Source of the DNA: an uncultured Alcaligenaceae bacterium
GTDB taxonomy: Bacteria; Pseudomonadota; Gammaproteobacteria; Burkholderiales; Burkholderiaceae_B
NCBI GenBank assembly: GCA_937952975.1
Contig: CALFXX010000021.1
Location: forward strand, 1-25,985
Length of the DNA: 25,985 nt
Direction of reading: 5' to 3'
Both the position numbers and the translations under genes were made by a program. Positions 7,457-15,957 of this stretch are shown piece by piece. Within the stretch, counting starts at the first letter, position 1; each line of letters starts with the position of its first letter. The notes beneath the pieces were generated by a model that made no database searches, was not told the DNA's origin, and saw only the letters and a program-made list of their open reading frames with translations.

Positions 7457-9799
7457 ATGGTTGAGTTAACCATCGACGGCAAGAAAGTCGAAGTGCAAGA
7501 AGGCAGTATGGTGATGCACGCCGCGCATAAGCTCGGTGTCTACGTGCCGCACTTTTGTTATCACAAGAAATTGACCGTTGCGGCCAACTGCCGGATGTGT
7601 TTGGTTGAGGTCGAGAAAGCGCCCAAAGCGATGCCGGCGTGTGCGACCCCCGTGACCAACGGCATGGTGGTTCACACCTGCTCCGAGCGCGCTGTCGCCG
7701 CTCAAAAAAGCGTCATGGAGTTTTTGCTGATTAATCATCCGCTTGATTGCCCGATTTGCGATCAGGGCGGCGAGTGTCAGCTGCAAGACGTGGCAGTGGG
7801 CTATGGTGGTTCAAGCTCGCGCTATCAAGAAGAAAAGCGCGTCGTGTTTCATAAAGACTTGGGTCCCTTGGTGTCAGCCGAAGAAATGTCGCGCTGCATC
7901 CATTGCACACGTTGCGTGCGCTTTGGCCAAGAGATCGCTGGTGTGATGGAACTCGGCATGATTGGTCGTGGCGAGCACTCAGAGATCACCACCTTTGTTG
8001 GTCGCTCAGTTGAGTCTGAGTTATCAGGCAACATGATTGATCTGTGCCCCGTAGGCGCACTGACTTCAAAGCCTTTCCGCTATCAGGCTCGCACCTGGGA
8101 GCTCGCACGTCGACGCTCGGTGTCGCCACACGATAGTTTGGGTGCAAATTTGGTGGTGCAGGTGAAGGGTGACCAGGTCATTCGTGTGGTGCCGTTTGAA
8201 AACGAAGAGCTGAACGAGTGTTGGATCAGCGATCGCGATCGCTTCTCGTACGAAGGTTTGAACGAAGACCGTCTGACAAGCCCAATGGTTAAAGGCACCG
8301 ACGGTCAGTGGCGCGAGGCCTCTTGGTCGGATGCCCTCCAGGCGGTTGCACAAGGGTTGATGCAAGTGCGTGATGCCTCGGGTGCTGCGCAAATTGGTGC
8401 GCTTGCCAGCGAGTACGCCACGCTCGAAGAAATGGCCTTGCTCGCACGTGTCACACGTGGTTTGGGTTCTGAAAATATTGATTTCCGTTTGCGCCAAACT
8501 GACGCAGCCTTTGACGCCGCACTGACCGGTGCGCCTTGGCTGGGTATGAATATCAACGCACTCGATACCCTTGATCGTGTGTTGGTAGTGGGTTCGTTCT
8601 TACGTAAAGATCATCCGCTGATGGCGCAACGCTTGCGTCAGGCTGTTAAGCGCGGCACACAGGTGTCGTCGGTCGATACCGCGGCTGATGATCCGTTATT
8701 TAAGCTCACTGCACGTGCAACGGCTTTGCCAAGCGCGTTGGCCGATACGCTGGCTCAAGTTGCTGTTGCGTTGGCAAAGGCCAAGTCAAGTGACATTCCG
8801 GCTGCACTGTCTGGCGTTCAACCCAGTGCAGTAGCCGAGCAGATCGCAGCAAGCCTGGCTTCGGGCGAGCGCGTCGCTGTGCTGTTAGGTAGCACCGCGG
8901 TTAACGCACCTGACGCTTCGCGTATCGCGGCCCATGCGCAGCTGATTGCGCAACTGGCCGCAGGCCAGTTAGGTTTCTTAACTGCGGGCGCCAATACTGT
9001 TGGCGGCTACCTAGCTGGCGCTGTGCCCTCGAAAGGCGGCAAAACGGCAGCGGCGATGTTTGCTGAGCCGTTGAAGGCTTACGTGGTCTTGCACGCTGAG
9101 CCTTTGCTAGATGTGGATCAAGGCGCACAAGCGATTGCAGCGTTGAAGGCCGCGCAGTTTGCCGTTGCACTGACGCCCTACGCAACAGGCGCGCGCGACT
9201 GGGCACATGTGATGTTGCCGATTTCACCGTTTACTGAAACCTCGGGTACGTTTGTGAACGCCCAAGGTTTGGCGCAAAGTTTCAAAGGCACGGTTGCACC
9301 GCGTGGCCAAACTCGCCCAGGTTGGAAAGTCTTGCGCGTATTGGGCAACGTCTTGCACTTGGCCGGCTTTGATGACGAGTCCTCAGAGTCTGTTCGCGAC
9401 GCTGTGATGTCTGGTGGCGTGACCAGTCGCTTATCTAATCAATTGAAGGGCGAGCTCAGTGCTCTGACTTCAGGCGCTGCGTCGGCAGCGGGTACCAAGC
9501 TTGAGCGCGTCACCGATGTGCCGATTTTCCGTACCGACGCCATGGTGCGGCGTGCACAGGCCTTGCAAGATTCTGCAGCCTCGCGGGCCCCTGTGGCGCG
9601 TATGCATGCCGATACACTCGCTCAGTTGGGTCTGACACAGGGCGTTCAGGTGCTTGTGAAAGCGGCAGCGGGGCAGGTGGTACTAGCCGCCGAGCAAGAC
9701 AATACGTTGGCACCAGGTGCCGTGCGCATTGCAGCTGGCTTTGAACAAACCGCCGCACTGGGTGGTGCGTTTGGACAACTTAGTGTGGAGCGTGCCTAA
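7457..9799 (+). CDS. nuoG: NADH-quinone oxidoreductase subunit G (clusters N1b, N4, N5)
   Basis: A 780-residue 75-kDa-type subunit. The N-terminal ferredoxin domain binds 2Fe-2S cluster N1b through Cys34, Cys45, Cys48 and Cys62. The His-Cys3 motif of cluster N5 is His94, Cys98, Cys101 and Cys107. Cluster N4 is held by Cys147, Cys150, Cys153 and Cys197. The rest is a molybdopterin-oxidoreductase-like domain without a cofactor, and its second half (about 430-640) is Ala-rich. The CxxCxxxC motif of the extra cluster N7, found in E. coli and Thermus, is replaced here by a Cys-free stretch near residue 225; only one Cys (NECWISDRDRF) remains of that group, so N7 is absent. The stop overlaps the nuoH start (TAATG). 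Confidence 0.97.
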   Translation: MVELTIDGKKVEVQEGSMVMHAAHKLGVYVPHFCYHKKLTVAANCRMCLVEVEKAPKAMPACATPVTNGMVVHTCSERAVAAQKSVMEFLLINHPLDCPICDQGGECQLQDVAVGYGGSSSRYQEEKRVVFHKDLGPLVSAEEMSRCIHCTRCVRFGQEIAGVMELGMIGRGEHSEITTFVGRSVESELSGNMIDLCPVGALTSKPFRYQARTWELARRRSVSPHDSLGANLVVQVKGDQVIRVVPFENEELNECWISDRDRFSYEGLNEDRLTSPMVKGTDGQWREASWSDALQAVAQGLMQVRDASGAAQIGALASEYATLEEMALLARVTRGLGSENIDFRLRQTDAAFDAALTGAPWLGMNINALDTLDRVLVVGSFLRKDHPLMAQRLRQAVKRGTQVSSVDTAADDPLFKLTARATALPSALADTLAQVAVALAKAKSSDIPAALSGVQPSAVAEQIAASLASGERVAVLLGSTAVNAPDASRIAAHAQLIAQLAAGQLGFLTAGANTVGGYLAGAVPSKGGKTAAAMFAEPLKAYVVLHAEPLLDVDQGAQAIAALKAAQFAVALTPYATGARDWAHVMLPISPFTETSGTFVNAQGLAQSFKGTVAPRGQTRPGWKVLRVLGNVLHLAGFDDESSESVRDAVMSGGVTSRLSNQLKGELSALTSGAASAAGTKLERVTDVPIFRTDAMVRRAQALQDSAASRAPVARMHADTLAQLGLTQGVQVLVKAAAGQVVLAAEQDNTLAPGAVRIAAGFEQTAALGGAFGQLSVERA

Positions 9800-10872
9800 T
9801 GCAATGGCTCAACGTTCTTGAAACTTTCGGGGTTGAGTTGCTTGGCCCTACGGTTTGGCTGGTGCTTTGGACGCTGGTCAAGATTTTGGTCATCGCAGTG
9901 CCAATTATCTTGTGCGTTGCCTACCTGACCTACTGGGAACGCAAGATGATTGGCTTTATGCACATTCGTCTTGGCCCTAATCGTGTCGGCTTCAGGGGCT
10001 TGTTGCAGCCTTTTGCAGACGTCTTCAAACTGCTCACCAAAGAAGTCATCGTACCGAGTCAGGCCAACAAGATTTTATTTATCTTGGCACCTGTGGTGAC
10101 GTTGATGCCGGCCTTAGCAGCTTGGGCCGTGGTGCCTTTTGGGCCCGAACTGGTGTTGGCCAACGTCAACGCAGGCCTCATGTATGTGATGGCGATCACC
10201 TCAATCGGTGTGTATGGGGTGATTGTGGCAGGTTGGGCCTCAAACTCTAAATACGCATTTTTGGCAGCCATGCGCGCTTCGGCACAAATGCTGTCTTACG
10301 AACTCGCCATTGGTTTTGTCTTGGTGACGGTGCTGTTGGTGTCAGGCAGTTTGAACATGACTGAAATCGTCAATGTACAAACCCGCGGGTGGTTTGCCAA
10401 TCACGGCATCAATTTCATGTCTTGGAATTGGCTGCCCTTGCTGCCTTTGTTTGTGATCTATGTGATTTCGGCAGTCGCTGAAACCAACCGTCATCCTTTT
10501 GACGTGGTTGAGGGTGAATCTGAAATCGTTGCCGGTCATATGGTTGAATACTCTGGTATGGCCTTTGCGCTGTTCTTTTTGGGCGAATACGCCAACATGA
10601 TTTTCTTGTCATGCATGGCATCGATTATGTTCTTGGGTGGCTGGACAGCCCCGATTGAGATCGCGCCGCTGACCTGGGTTCCGGGTTGGTTATGGTTAGG
10701 TCTTAAAACCTTTGTTGTAGTTTCTCTGTTCATCTGGTTTCGCGCGTCGTTTCCGCGGTATCGGTACGACCAGATCATGCGCTTGGGCTGGAAGATTTTC
10801 ATCCCCTTGACCGGTGTGTGGTTGGTTGTTGTGGCGATCTGGATGCAGACGCCCTGGAACATCTGGAACTAA
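9799..10872 (+). CDS. nuoH: NADH-quinone oxidoreductase subunit H
   Basis: A 357-residue membrane subunit (ND1 type) with about eight to nine transmembrane helices. It forms the quinone access channel and docks the peripheral arm. Family signatures are YWERKMIGFMHIRLGPNRVG (near residues 46-65), the following KLLTKE, and the acidic loop AETNRHPFDVVEGESEIVAG, whose carboxylates link quinone chemistry to proton pumping. Length is normal for Burkholderiales. The ATG overlaps the nuoG stop codon by one base, so translation is coupled. It precedes nuoI by 25 bp. Confidence 0.97.
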   Translation: MQWLNVLETFGVELLGPTVWLVLWTLVKILVIAVPIILCVAYLTYWERKMIGFMHIRLGPNRVGFRGLLQPFADVFKLLTKEVIVPSQANKILFILAPVVTLMPALAAWAVVPFGPELVLANVNAGLMYVMAITSIGVYGVIVAGWASNSKYAFLAAMRASAQMLSYELAIGFVLVTVLLVSGSLNMTEIVNVQTRGWFANHGINFMSWNWLPLLPLFVIYVISAVAETNRHPFDVVEGESEIVAGHMVEYSGMAFALFFLGEYANMIFLSCMASIMFLGGWTAPIEIAPLTWVPGWLWLGLKTFVVVSLFIWFRASFPRYRYDQIMRLGWKIFIPLTGVWLVVVAIWMQTPWNIWN

Positions 10873-10897
10873 GTGCGGCTAGACAGAAAAGGCATTT

Positions 10898-11386
10898 ATG
10901 GAAGCGATTAAAGATTTTTTTGGTAGTTTGATGCTGCTTGAGTTGCTCAAGGGCATGAAGCTGACGGGTAAGTATTTTTTCAAGCGCAAGATTACGTTGC
11001 GTTACCCGCTTGAAAAAACACCTCAGTCACCACGTTTTCGTGGTTTGCATGCCTTGCGTCGTTATCCAAACGGCGAAGAGCGTTGCATCGCCTGCAAACT
11101 GTGTGAGGCGGTCTGCCCAGCGATGGCGATCACGATTGAGTCTGAACCGCGTGAAGATGGTTCGCGCCGTACAACGCGCTATGACATTGATCTGACTAAA
11201 TGCATTTTTTGCGGCTTCTGTGAAGAAAGCTGCCCAGTCGATTCGATTGTTGAAACGCATATTCACGAGTATCACGGTGAAAAGCGCGGTGATCTGTATT
11301 TCACTAAAGACATGTTGTTGGCGGTGGGTGATCGCTACGAAGAAGATATCGCCCGCAATCGCGCAATTGACGCGCCTTATCGTTGA
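10898..11386 (+). CDS. nuoI: NADH-quinone oxidoreductase subunit I (clusters N6a/N6b)
   Basis: A 162-residue 8Fe-ferredoxin-type subunit (TYKY). Two CxxCxxCxxxCP motifs are clear: Cys63, Cys66, Cys69 and Cys73 (CIACKLCEAVCP), and Cys102, Cys105, Cys108 and Cys112 (CIFCGFCEESCP). They bind clusters N6a and N6b that carry electrons from NuoG to N2 in NuoB. The amphipathic N-terminal segment anchors the protein on the membrane arm. Length matches relatives exactly (about 162). Confidence 0.97.
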   Translation: MEAIKDFFGSLMLLELLKGMKLTGKYFFKRKITLRYPLEKTPQSPRFRGLHALRRYPNGEERCIACKLCEAVCPAMAITIESEPREDGSRRTTRYDIDLTKCIFCGFCEESCPVDSIVETHIHEYHGEKRGDLYFTKDMLLAVGDRYEEDIARNRAIDAPYR

Positions 11387-11407
11387 TACGGCCGAGGCCT
11401 AAAAGAA

Positions 11408-12025
11408 ATGATGTTTACAACTATCTTGTTTTATGTGCTGGCTTTTGTGTTGGTGGTGGCAGCTTTTCGCGTCATTACCGCTTCAAGCCCGGTGACCGCT
11501 GTACTGCATTTGATTCTGGCTTTTGCAAATGCCGCCATGATCTGGATGCTACTGGGCGCTGAATTTTTAGCGCTGTTGCTCGTGCTTGTCTATGTCGGTG
11601 CGGTCATGGTGCTGTTCTTGTTTGTTGTGATGATGCTTGATGTCAAGATGGAAGAGCTTCGCACGGGTATCAAAACTTATTTGCCTTTGGGCCTGATCGT
11701 TGGTTTGATCATGGTGGGTGAAATGTCGTTTGTGTTGGCAACCTCATGGGGTCAGGTTGGCCCAGCCGCTGACATGGGCAACGATTACAACAACGCGCGC
11801 ACGCTGGGTGAGGCGATGTATACCGAATATGCCTACGCCGTTGAGGTTGGTGCAGTGCTCTTGCTGGTTGGCATGATTGCCGCGATTTCGTTGACTCTGC
11901 GTAAACGTCGCGACGTGAAATATAACGACCCAGGTGCCTCAGTGCGTGTGCGTGCTAAAGATCGTGTGCGCTTAGTCAAGATGCCTAGTCAAGAGGCTGT
12001 GAATGCCAAAGGAGATCAAGCATGA
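11408..12025 (+). CDS. nuoJ: NADH-quinone oxidoreductase subunit J
   Basis: A 205-residue membrane subunit (ND6 type) with five predicted transmembrane helices. The conserved third helix region reads LLVLVYVGAVMVLFLFVVMM; this helix changes between alpha and pi forms in complex I turnover. The tail after about residue 165 is charged and cytoplasmic. The start may be the first or second ATG of ATGATG (11408 or 11411). The stop overlaps the nuoK start (ATGA, 12022-12025), and GGAG at 12011-12014 provides the nuoK ribosome binding site. Confidence 0.95.
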   Translation: MMFTTILFYVLAFVLVVAAFRVITASSPVTAVLHLILAFANAAMIWMLLGAEFLALLLVLVYVGAVMVLFLFVVMMLDVKMEELRTGIKTYLPLGLIVGLIMVGEMSFVLATSWGQVGPAADMGNDYNNARTLGEAMYTEYAYAVEVGAVLLLVGMIAAISLTLRKRRDVKYNDPGASVRVRAKDRVRLVKMPSQEAVNAKGDQA

Positions 12026-12333
12026 TGACGTTGACCCTGCCGCACTTTTTAGTGTTGGGTGCCATTTTGTTTGCCATTGGCGTTTTTGGGATTTTTTTGA
12101 ATCGTCGCAACTTGATTGTGTTGTTGATGTCTGTTGAGTTGATGCTGTTGGCCGTGAACATGAATTTTGTCGCCTTCTCAACCTGGATGGGTGATGCGGC
12201 GGGACAGGTGTTCGTGTTTTTTATTCTGACGGTTGCAGCCGCCGAAGCCGCAATTGGTTTGGCAATCTTAGTGCTGCTCTTCCGCAACCTCAGCACCATT
12301 AACGTAGACGAACTTGATAGCCTGAAGGGCTGA
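12022..12333 (+). CDS. nuoK: NADH-quinone oxidoreductase subunit K
   Basis: A 103-residue membrane subunit (ND4L type) with three transmembrane helices. The two membrane carboxylates needed for proton transfer are visible: Glu39 (SVELMLLAVN) and Glu75 (VAAAEAAIGLAI), matching E. coli Glu36 and Glu72. It links NuoJ/NuoH to the antiporter-like subunits. The start overlaps the nuoJ stop; a second ATG at 12025 is equally possible. It precedes nuoL by 17 bp. Confidence 0.96.
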   Translation: MMTLTLPHFLVLGAILFAIGVFGIFLNRRNLIVLLMSVELMLLAVNMNFVAFSTWMGDAAGQVFVFFILTVAAAEAAIGLAILVLLFRNLSTINVDELDSLKG

Positions 12334-12350
12334 TCGGATCACGGAACAAT

Positions 12351-14450
12351 ATGTTTAGCTCACCTTCTCTTTATCTGACCATCGCGCTCGCGCCCTTATT
12401 AGGCGCGATCCTCGCGGGTCTGTTTGGCACGGGTTTCTTGGGGCGTCAGGTTAGTCGTCGCAACTCGCATCTTTTGACCATCGCGCTGGTGGCTGTCTCG
12501 GCCATTGGTTCTGTATTGGTACTGAAAGACGTACTCAATGGGCATAGCTTTGACGGTGCCGTGTATACGTGGTCGTTGTTAGGCCAGGCAAAACTCGAAA
12601 TTGGTTTCCTGATTGATCCGTTGTCTGCGCTCATGATGGTGGTCGTTACTTCAGTGTCGCTGATGGTGCATATCTACACAATCGGCTATATGGCTGAAGA
12701 TCCAGGCTATCAGCGCTTTTTTGCTTACATTTCATTGTTTACCTTCTCGATGCTGATGCTGGTCATGTCTAACAACATGGTGCAGTTGTTCTTTGGCTGG
12801 GAGGCGGTTGGTCTGGTGTCGTACCTGTTGATTGGCTTTTGGTACACCAAGCCCACAGCAATTTTTGCCAACATGAAAGCCTTTTTAGTGAACCGCGTGG
12901 GCGACTTTGGCTTTGTGCTCGGCATCGGTTTGCTCTTTGCTTACGCAGGTACGATGCACTATGGCGAAGTGTTTAAACAAGCCGACAAGCTGGCTGCTTT
13001 GACCTTGCCTGGTACAAACTGGATGCTGCTGACCGTAGCCTGCATCTGCTTGTTTATCGGTGCGATGGGTAAATCAGCGCAAGTACCTTTGCATGCCTGG
13101 TTGCCTGACTCAATGGAAGGCCCAACACCGATCTCGGCACTGATTCATGCGGCAACGATGGTGACCGCAGGTATCTTTATGGTGGCGCGTTTTTCACCGC
13201 TGTTTGAATTATCAAACACTGCGCTCTCGTTCATCATCGTGATCGGTTCGATTGGCGCGTTGTTCTTGGGTATTTTGGGCATCATCCAAAATGACATTAA
13301 GCGCGTCGTGGCTTACTCAACCTTATCGCAACTCGGTTACATGACGGTTGCCTTGGGTGCGTCTGCTTACTCAGTCGCCATCTTTCACCTGATGACGCAT
13401 GCCTTCTTTAAAGCACTGTTGTTCTTGGGTGCAGGTTCAGTCATTATCGGCATGCATCACGATCAAGACATTCGTAACATGGGTGGCTTGCGCAAGTACA
13501 TGCCTATTACTTGGATCACGTTCTTGATCGGCACGCTGGCCTTGGTGGGCACGCCCTTCTTCTCAGGCTTTTACTCGAAAGAGCACATCATCGAAGCTGC
13601 TGGCGCAGCCAATGTGTGGGGCGCGAGCTTTGCGCATTACGCCACGCTGATCGGTGTGTTTGTGACCTCACTTTATTCTTTCCGCGTTTACTTTTTAGTG
13701 TTTCATGGCAAAGAGCGTTTTGATACGCACGGCGATGCGCATGCCGCTTCACACGGACATGATCATGCCGCGTGCGGCCATGACCACGATCATGCGCATG
13801 CTCATGGCGATGCTCACGCACATGATGCGCACGGTCACGATGATCATGGTCATCACGGTGGCACACCGCACGAGTCGCCTTGGGTTGTGACCTTGCCACT
13901 TGTGTTGTTGGCGATCCCCTCAATCATCATCGGCGCCATCGCGATTGATCCTTTATTGTTCGGCACGTACTTTAAAAATACGATCGTGATCCTGACGCAG
14001 CATCCTGCAATGGCAGAGCTTGCTAAAGAATGGCATCACGCTCACGGCTGGGTGGGTTATGCCTTGCATGCCTTCACGACGGTGCCCTTCTGGCTCGTGG
14101 TCGCAGGCGCGGTTGTGGCTTGGTACTGCTACCTGATTAATCCTAAAGTCCCTGCTGCGATTCAGTCGAATCTAAGTTTCGTGAACAAGGTCCTTGAAAA
14201 CAAGTATTTCTTTGACTGGTTCAATGAGCAAGTCCTCGCGCGTGGTCTGCGTGCGGTCGGCACCAGCTTTTGGCAGCGTGGCGATCGCGGTTTGATCGAT
14301 GGCCTCTTGGTCAATGGCTCGGCAAAATTAGTGGGTGCGCTGGCAGGTGTAACGCGTCGTTTCCAGACGGGCTACATCTATCACTACGCCTTTGCGATGA
14401 TCATCGGCCTCTTGGTCGCGATCACCTACATTATCTTTGGTACTAAATGA
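12351..14450 (+). CDS. nuoL: NADH-quinone oxidoreductase subunit L, with a histidine-rich loop
   Basis: A 699-residue antiporter-like subunit (ND5 type) at the far end of the membrane arm, with about 15-16 transmembrane helices and the long lateral helix near the C-terminus. Signatures include FFGWEAVGLVSYLLIGFWYT with the conserved Glu, GAMGKSAQVPLHAWLPDSME with the conserved Lys, and THAFFKALLFLGAGSVI. Between two hydrophobic helices, residues 460-507 form a loop with 18 histidines in 48 residues, mixed with Asp, Ala and Gly. Relatives often have a short His-containing loop here, but this one looks expanded. The stop overlaps the nuoM ATG (ATGA). Confidence 0.97.
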   Translation: MFSSPSLYLTIALAPLLGAILAGLFGTGFLGRQVSRRNSHLLTIALVAVSAIGSVLVLKDVLNGHSFDGAVYTWSLLGQAKLEIGFLIDPLSALMMVVVTSVSLMVHIYTIGYMAEDPGYQRFFAYISLFTFSMLMLVMSNNMVQLFFGWEAVGLVSYLLIGFWYTKPTAIFANMKAFLVNRVGDFGFVLGIGLLFAYAGTMHYGEVFKQADKLAALTLPGTNWMLLTVACICLFIGAMGKSAQVPLHAWLPDSMEGPTPISALIHAATMVTAGIFMVARFSPLFELSNTALSFIIVIGSIGALFLGILGIIQNDIKRVVAYSTLSQLGYMTVALGASAYSVAIFHLMTHAFFKALLFLGAGSVIIGMHHDQDIRNMGGLRKYMPITWITFLIGTLALVGTPFFSGFYSKEHIIEAAGAANVWGASFAHYATLIGVFVTSLYSFRVYFLVFHGKERFDTHGDAHAASHGHDHAACGHDHDHAHAHGDAHAHDAHGHDDHGHHGGTPHESPWVVTLPLVLLAIPSIIIGAIAIDPLLFGTYFKNTIVILTQHPAMAELAKEWHHAHGWVGYALHAFTTVPFWLVVAGAVVAWYCYLINPKVPAAIQSNLSFVNKVLENKYFFDWFNEQVLARGLRAVGTSFWQRGDRGLIDGLLVNGSAKLVGALAGVTRRFQTGYIYHYAFAMIIGLLVAITYIIFGTK

Positions 14451-15949
14451 TGGCAAGCGAGATGGCTTCTTTTACGACTCCCTGGCTGACGTTTGCGATT
14501 TTTGTTCCGATCGTTTGCGGCTTGTTGATTTTGGCGGTTGGCAGCGACGAGCGCCCAGCACTCACGCGCAATCTTTCACTCATCGGCGCGTTGCTGAGTT
14601 TCTTTGTCACGATCCCGCTTTACACGGGCTTTGATAACTCGACTGCGGCGATGCAGTTTGTTGAAAAGTCGACCTGGATACCGGCCTTTGCAGTGATGTA
14701 TCACTTGGGCGTTGACGGCATCTCGTTGTGGTTTGTGCTGCTAACGGCCTTTATTACGATCATCGTCGTGCTGGCAGGTTGGGAAGTCATCACGTCACGC
14801 ATTGCACAGTACATGGCCGCTTTCCTGATCCTGTCAGGTCTGATGATCGGCGTGTTTGTCGCGATGGACGGCTTGTTGTTCTACATCTTCTTTGAAGCGA
14901 CGCTGATTCCGATGTATATCATCGTGGGCGTCTGGGGTGGCCCGAATCGCGTCTATGCGGCGTTCAAGTTCTTCTTGTACACGCTGATGGGTTCGTTGCT
15001 GACCTTGGTCGCTTTTCTGTACCTCTGGAACGAAGCCGGTGGCTCGTTTGATATTCAAACCTGGCACGAGTTGCCACTGGCGTATACGCCTCAGGTTTTG
15101 ATTTTCTTTGCTTTCTTGGCAGCCTTTGCCGTCAAGGTGCCAATGTGGCCGGTACACACTTGGTTGCCTGATGCGCACGTTGAGGCGCCTACTGGCGGCT
15201 CGGTGGTGTTGGCTGCCATTATGCTTAAGCTCGGCGCGTATGGCTTTTTAAGATTGTCGCTGCCGATTGTGCCCGATGCCTCCGTGGGTATGTCAGGCAT
15301 TATCATCGCTTTGTCGCTGATCGCCGTGATCTACATCGGTATGGTTGCAATTGTGCAAGACGACATGAAAAAGCTCGTGGCTTATTCATCGGTCGCCCAT
15401 ATGGGTTTTGTGACCTTAGGTTTCTTTATCTTCAACACCGCAGGCGTTGAAGGTGCGATTGTGCAAATGGTGTCGCACGGTTTTGTTTCGGCTGCGATGT
15501 TCTTGTGTATCGGTGTGTTGTACGACCGTATGCACAGTCGCCAGATTGCCGACTACGGTGGAGTGATCAACACCATGCCGCGTTTCGTGACCTTCTTCGT
15601 CTTGTTCTCGATGGCCAATGCTGGTTTGCCGGCGACCAGCGGTTTTGTGGGCGAGTTCATGGTCATTATGGGCGCTGTGCAGTTTAATTTCTGGATCGGT
15701 TTGTTGGCTGCAACAGCCTTAATCCTTGGGGCCTCTTATTCGTTATGGATGGTCAAGCGCGTCGCCTTTGGTGACGTGGCGAACGATCATGTGCGTGAGT
15801 TGCATGATCTGTCGAATCGCGAATTTTTGATTCTCGGGATCATGGCACTAGCCGTGCTCTACATGGGTATTCATCCCAAGCCCTTTACTGATGTGATGCA
15901 CACCTCAGTCGAGGCCCTGTTGCAACACGTATCCAATTCAAAACTGTAA
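14447..15949 (+). CDS. nuoM: NADH-quinone oxidoreductase subunit M
   Basis: A 500-residue antiporter-like subunit (ND4 type) with about 14 transmembrane helices. Family signatures are FYIFFEATLIPMYIIVGVWG, with the conserved Glu of the proton channel, and AAFAVKVPMWPVHTWLPDAH, with the conserved Lys, followed by APTGGSVVLAAIMLKLGAYG. Later, KLVAYSSVAHMGFV is typical. Translation is coupled to nuoL through the ATGA overlap. The exact start is uncertain: Met1, Met2 (14450) and Met6 (14462) are all possible. Only 8 bp separate it from nuoN. Confidence 0.97.
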   Translation: MMASEMASFTTPWLTFAIFVPIVCGLLILAVGSDERPALTRNLSLIGALLSFFVTIPLYTGFDNSTAAMQFVEKSTWIPAFAVMYHLGVDGISLWFVLLTAFITIIVVLAGWEVITSRIAQYMAAFLILSGLMIGVFVAMDGLLFYIFFEATLIPMYIIVGVWGGPNRVYAAFKFFLYTLMGSLLTLVAFLYLWNEAGGSFDIQTWHELPLAYTPQVLIFFAFLAAFAVKVPMWPVHTWLPDAHVEAPTGGSVVLAAIMLKLGAYGFLRLSLPIVPDASVGMSGIIIALSLIAVIYIGMVAIVQDDMKKLVAYSSVAHMGFVTLGFFIFNTAGVEGAIVQMVSHGFVSAAMFLCIGVLYDRMHSRQIADYGGVINTMPRFVTFFVLFSMANAGLPATSGFVGEFMVIMGAVQFNFWIGLLAATALILGASYSLWMVKRVAFGDVANDHVRELHDLSNREFLILGIMALAVLYMGIHPKPFTDVMHTSVEALLQHVSNSKL

Positions 15950-15957
15950 GCCCCGCC

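Noticed and set aside
13728..13871. The repetitive His-codon stretch of nuoL as a frameshift or assembly collapse.
   Set aside because: The reading frame is kept through it and the family sequence resumes correctly at PHESPWVVTLPL, so it is treated as a real loop.
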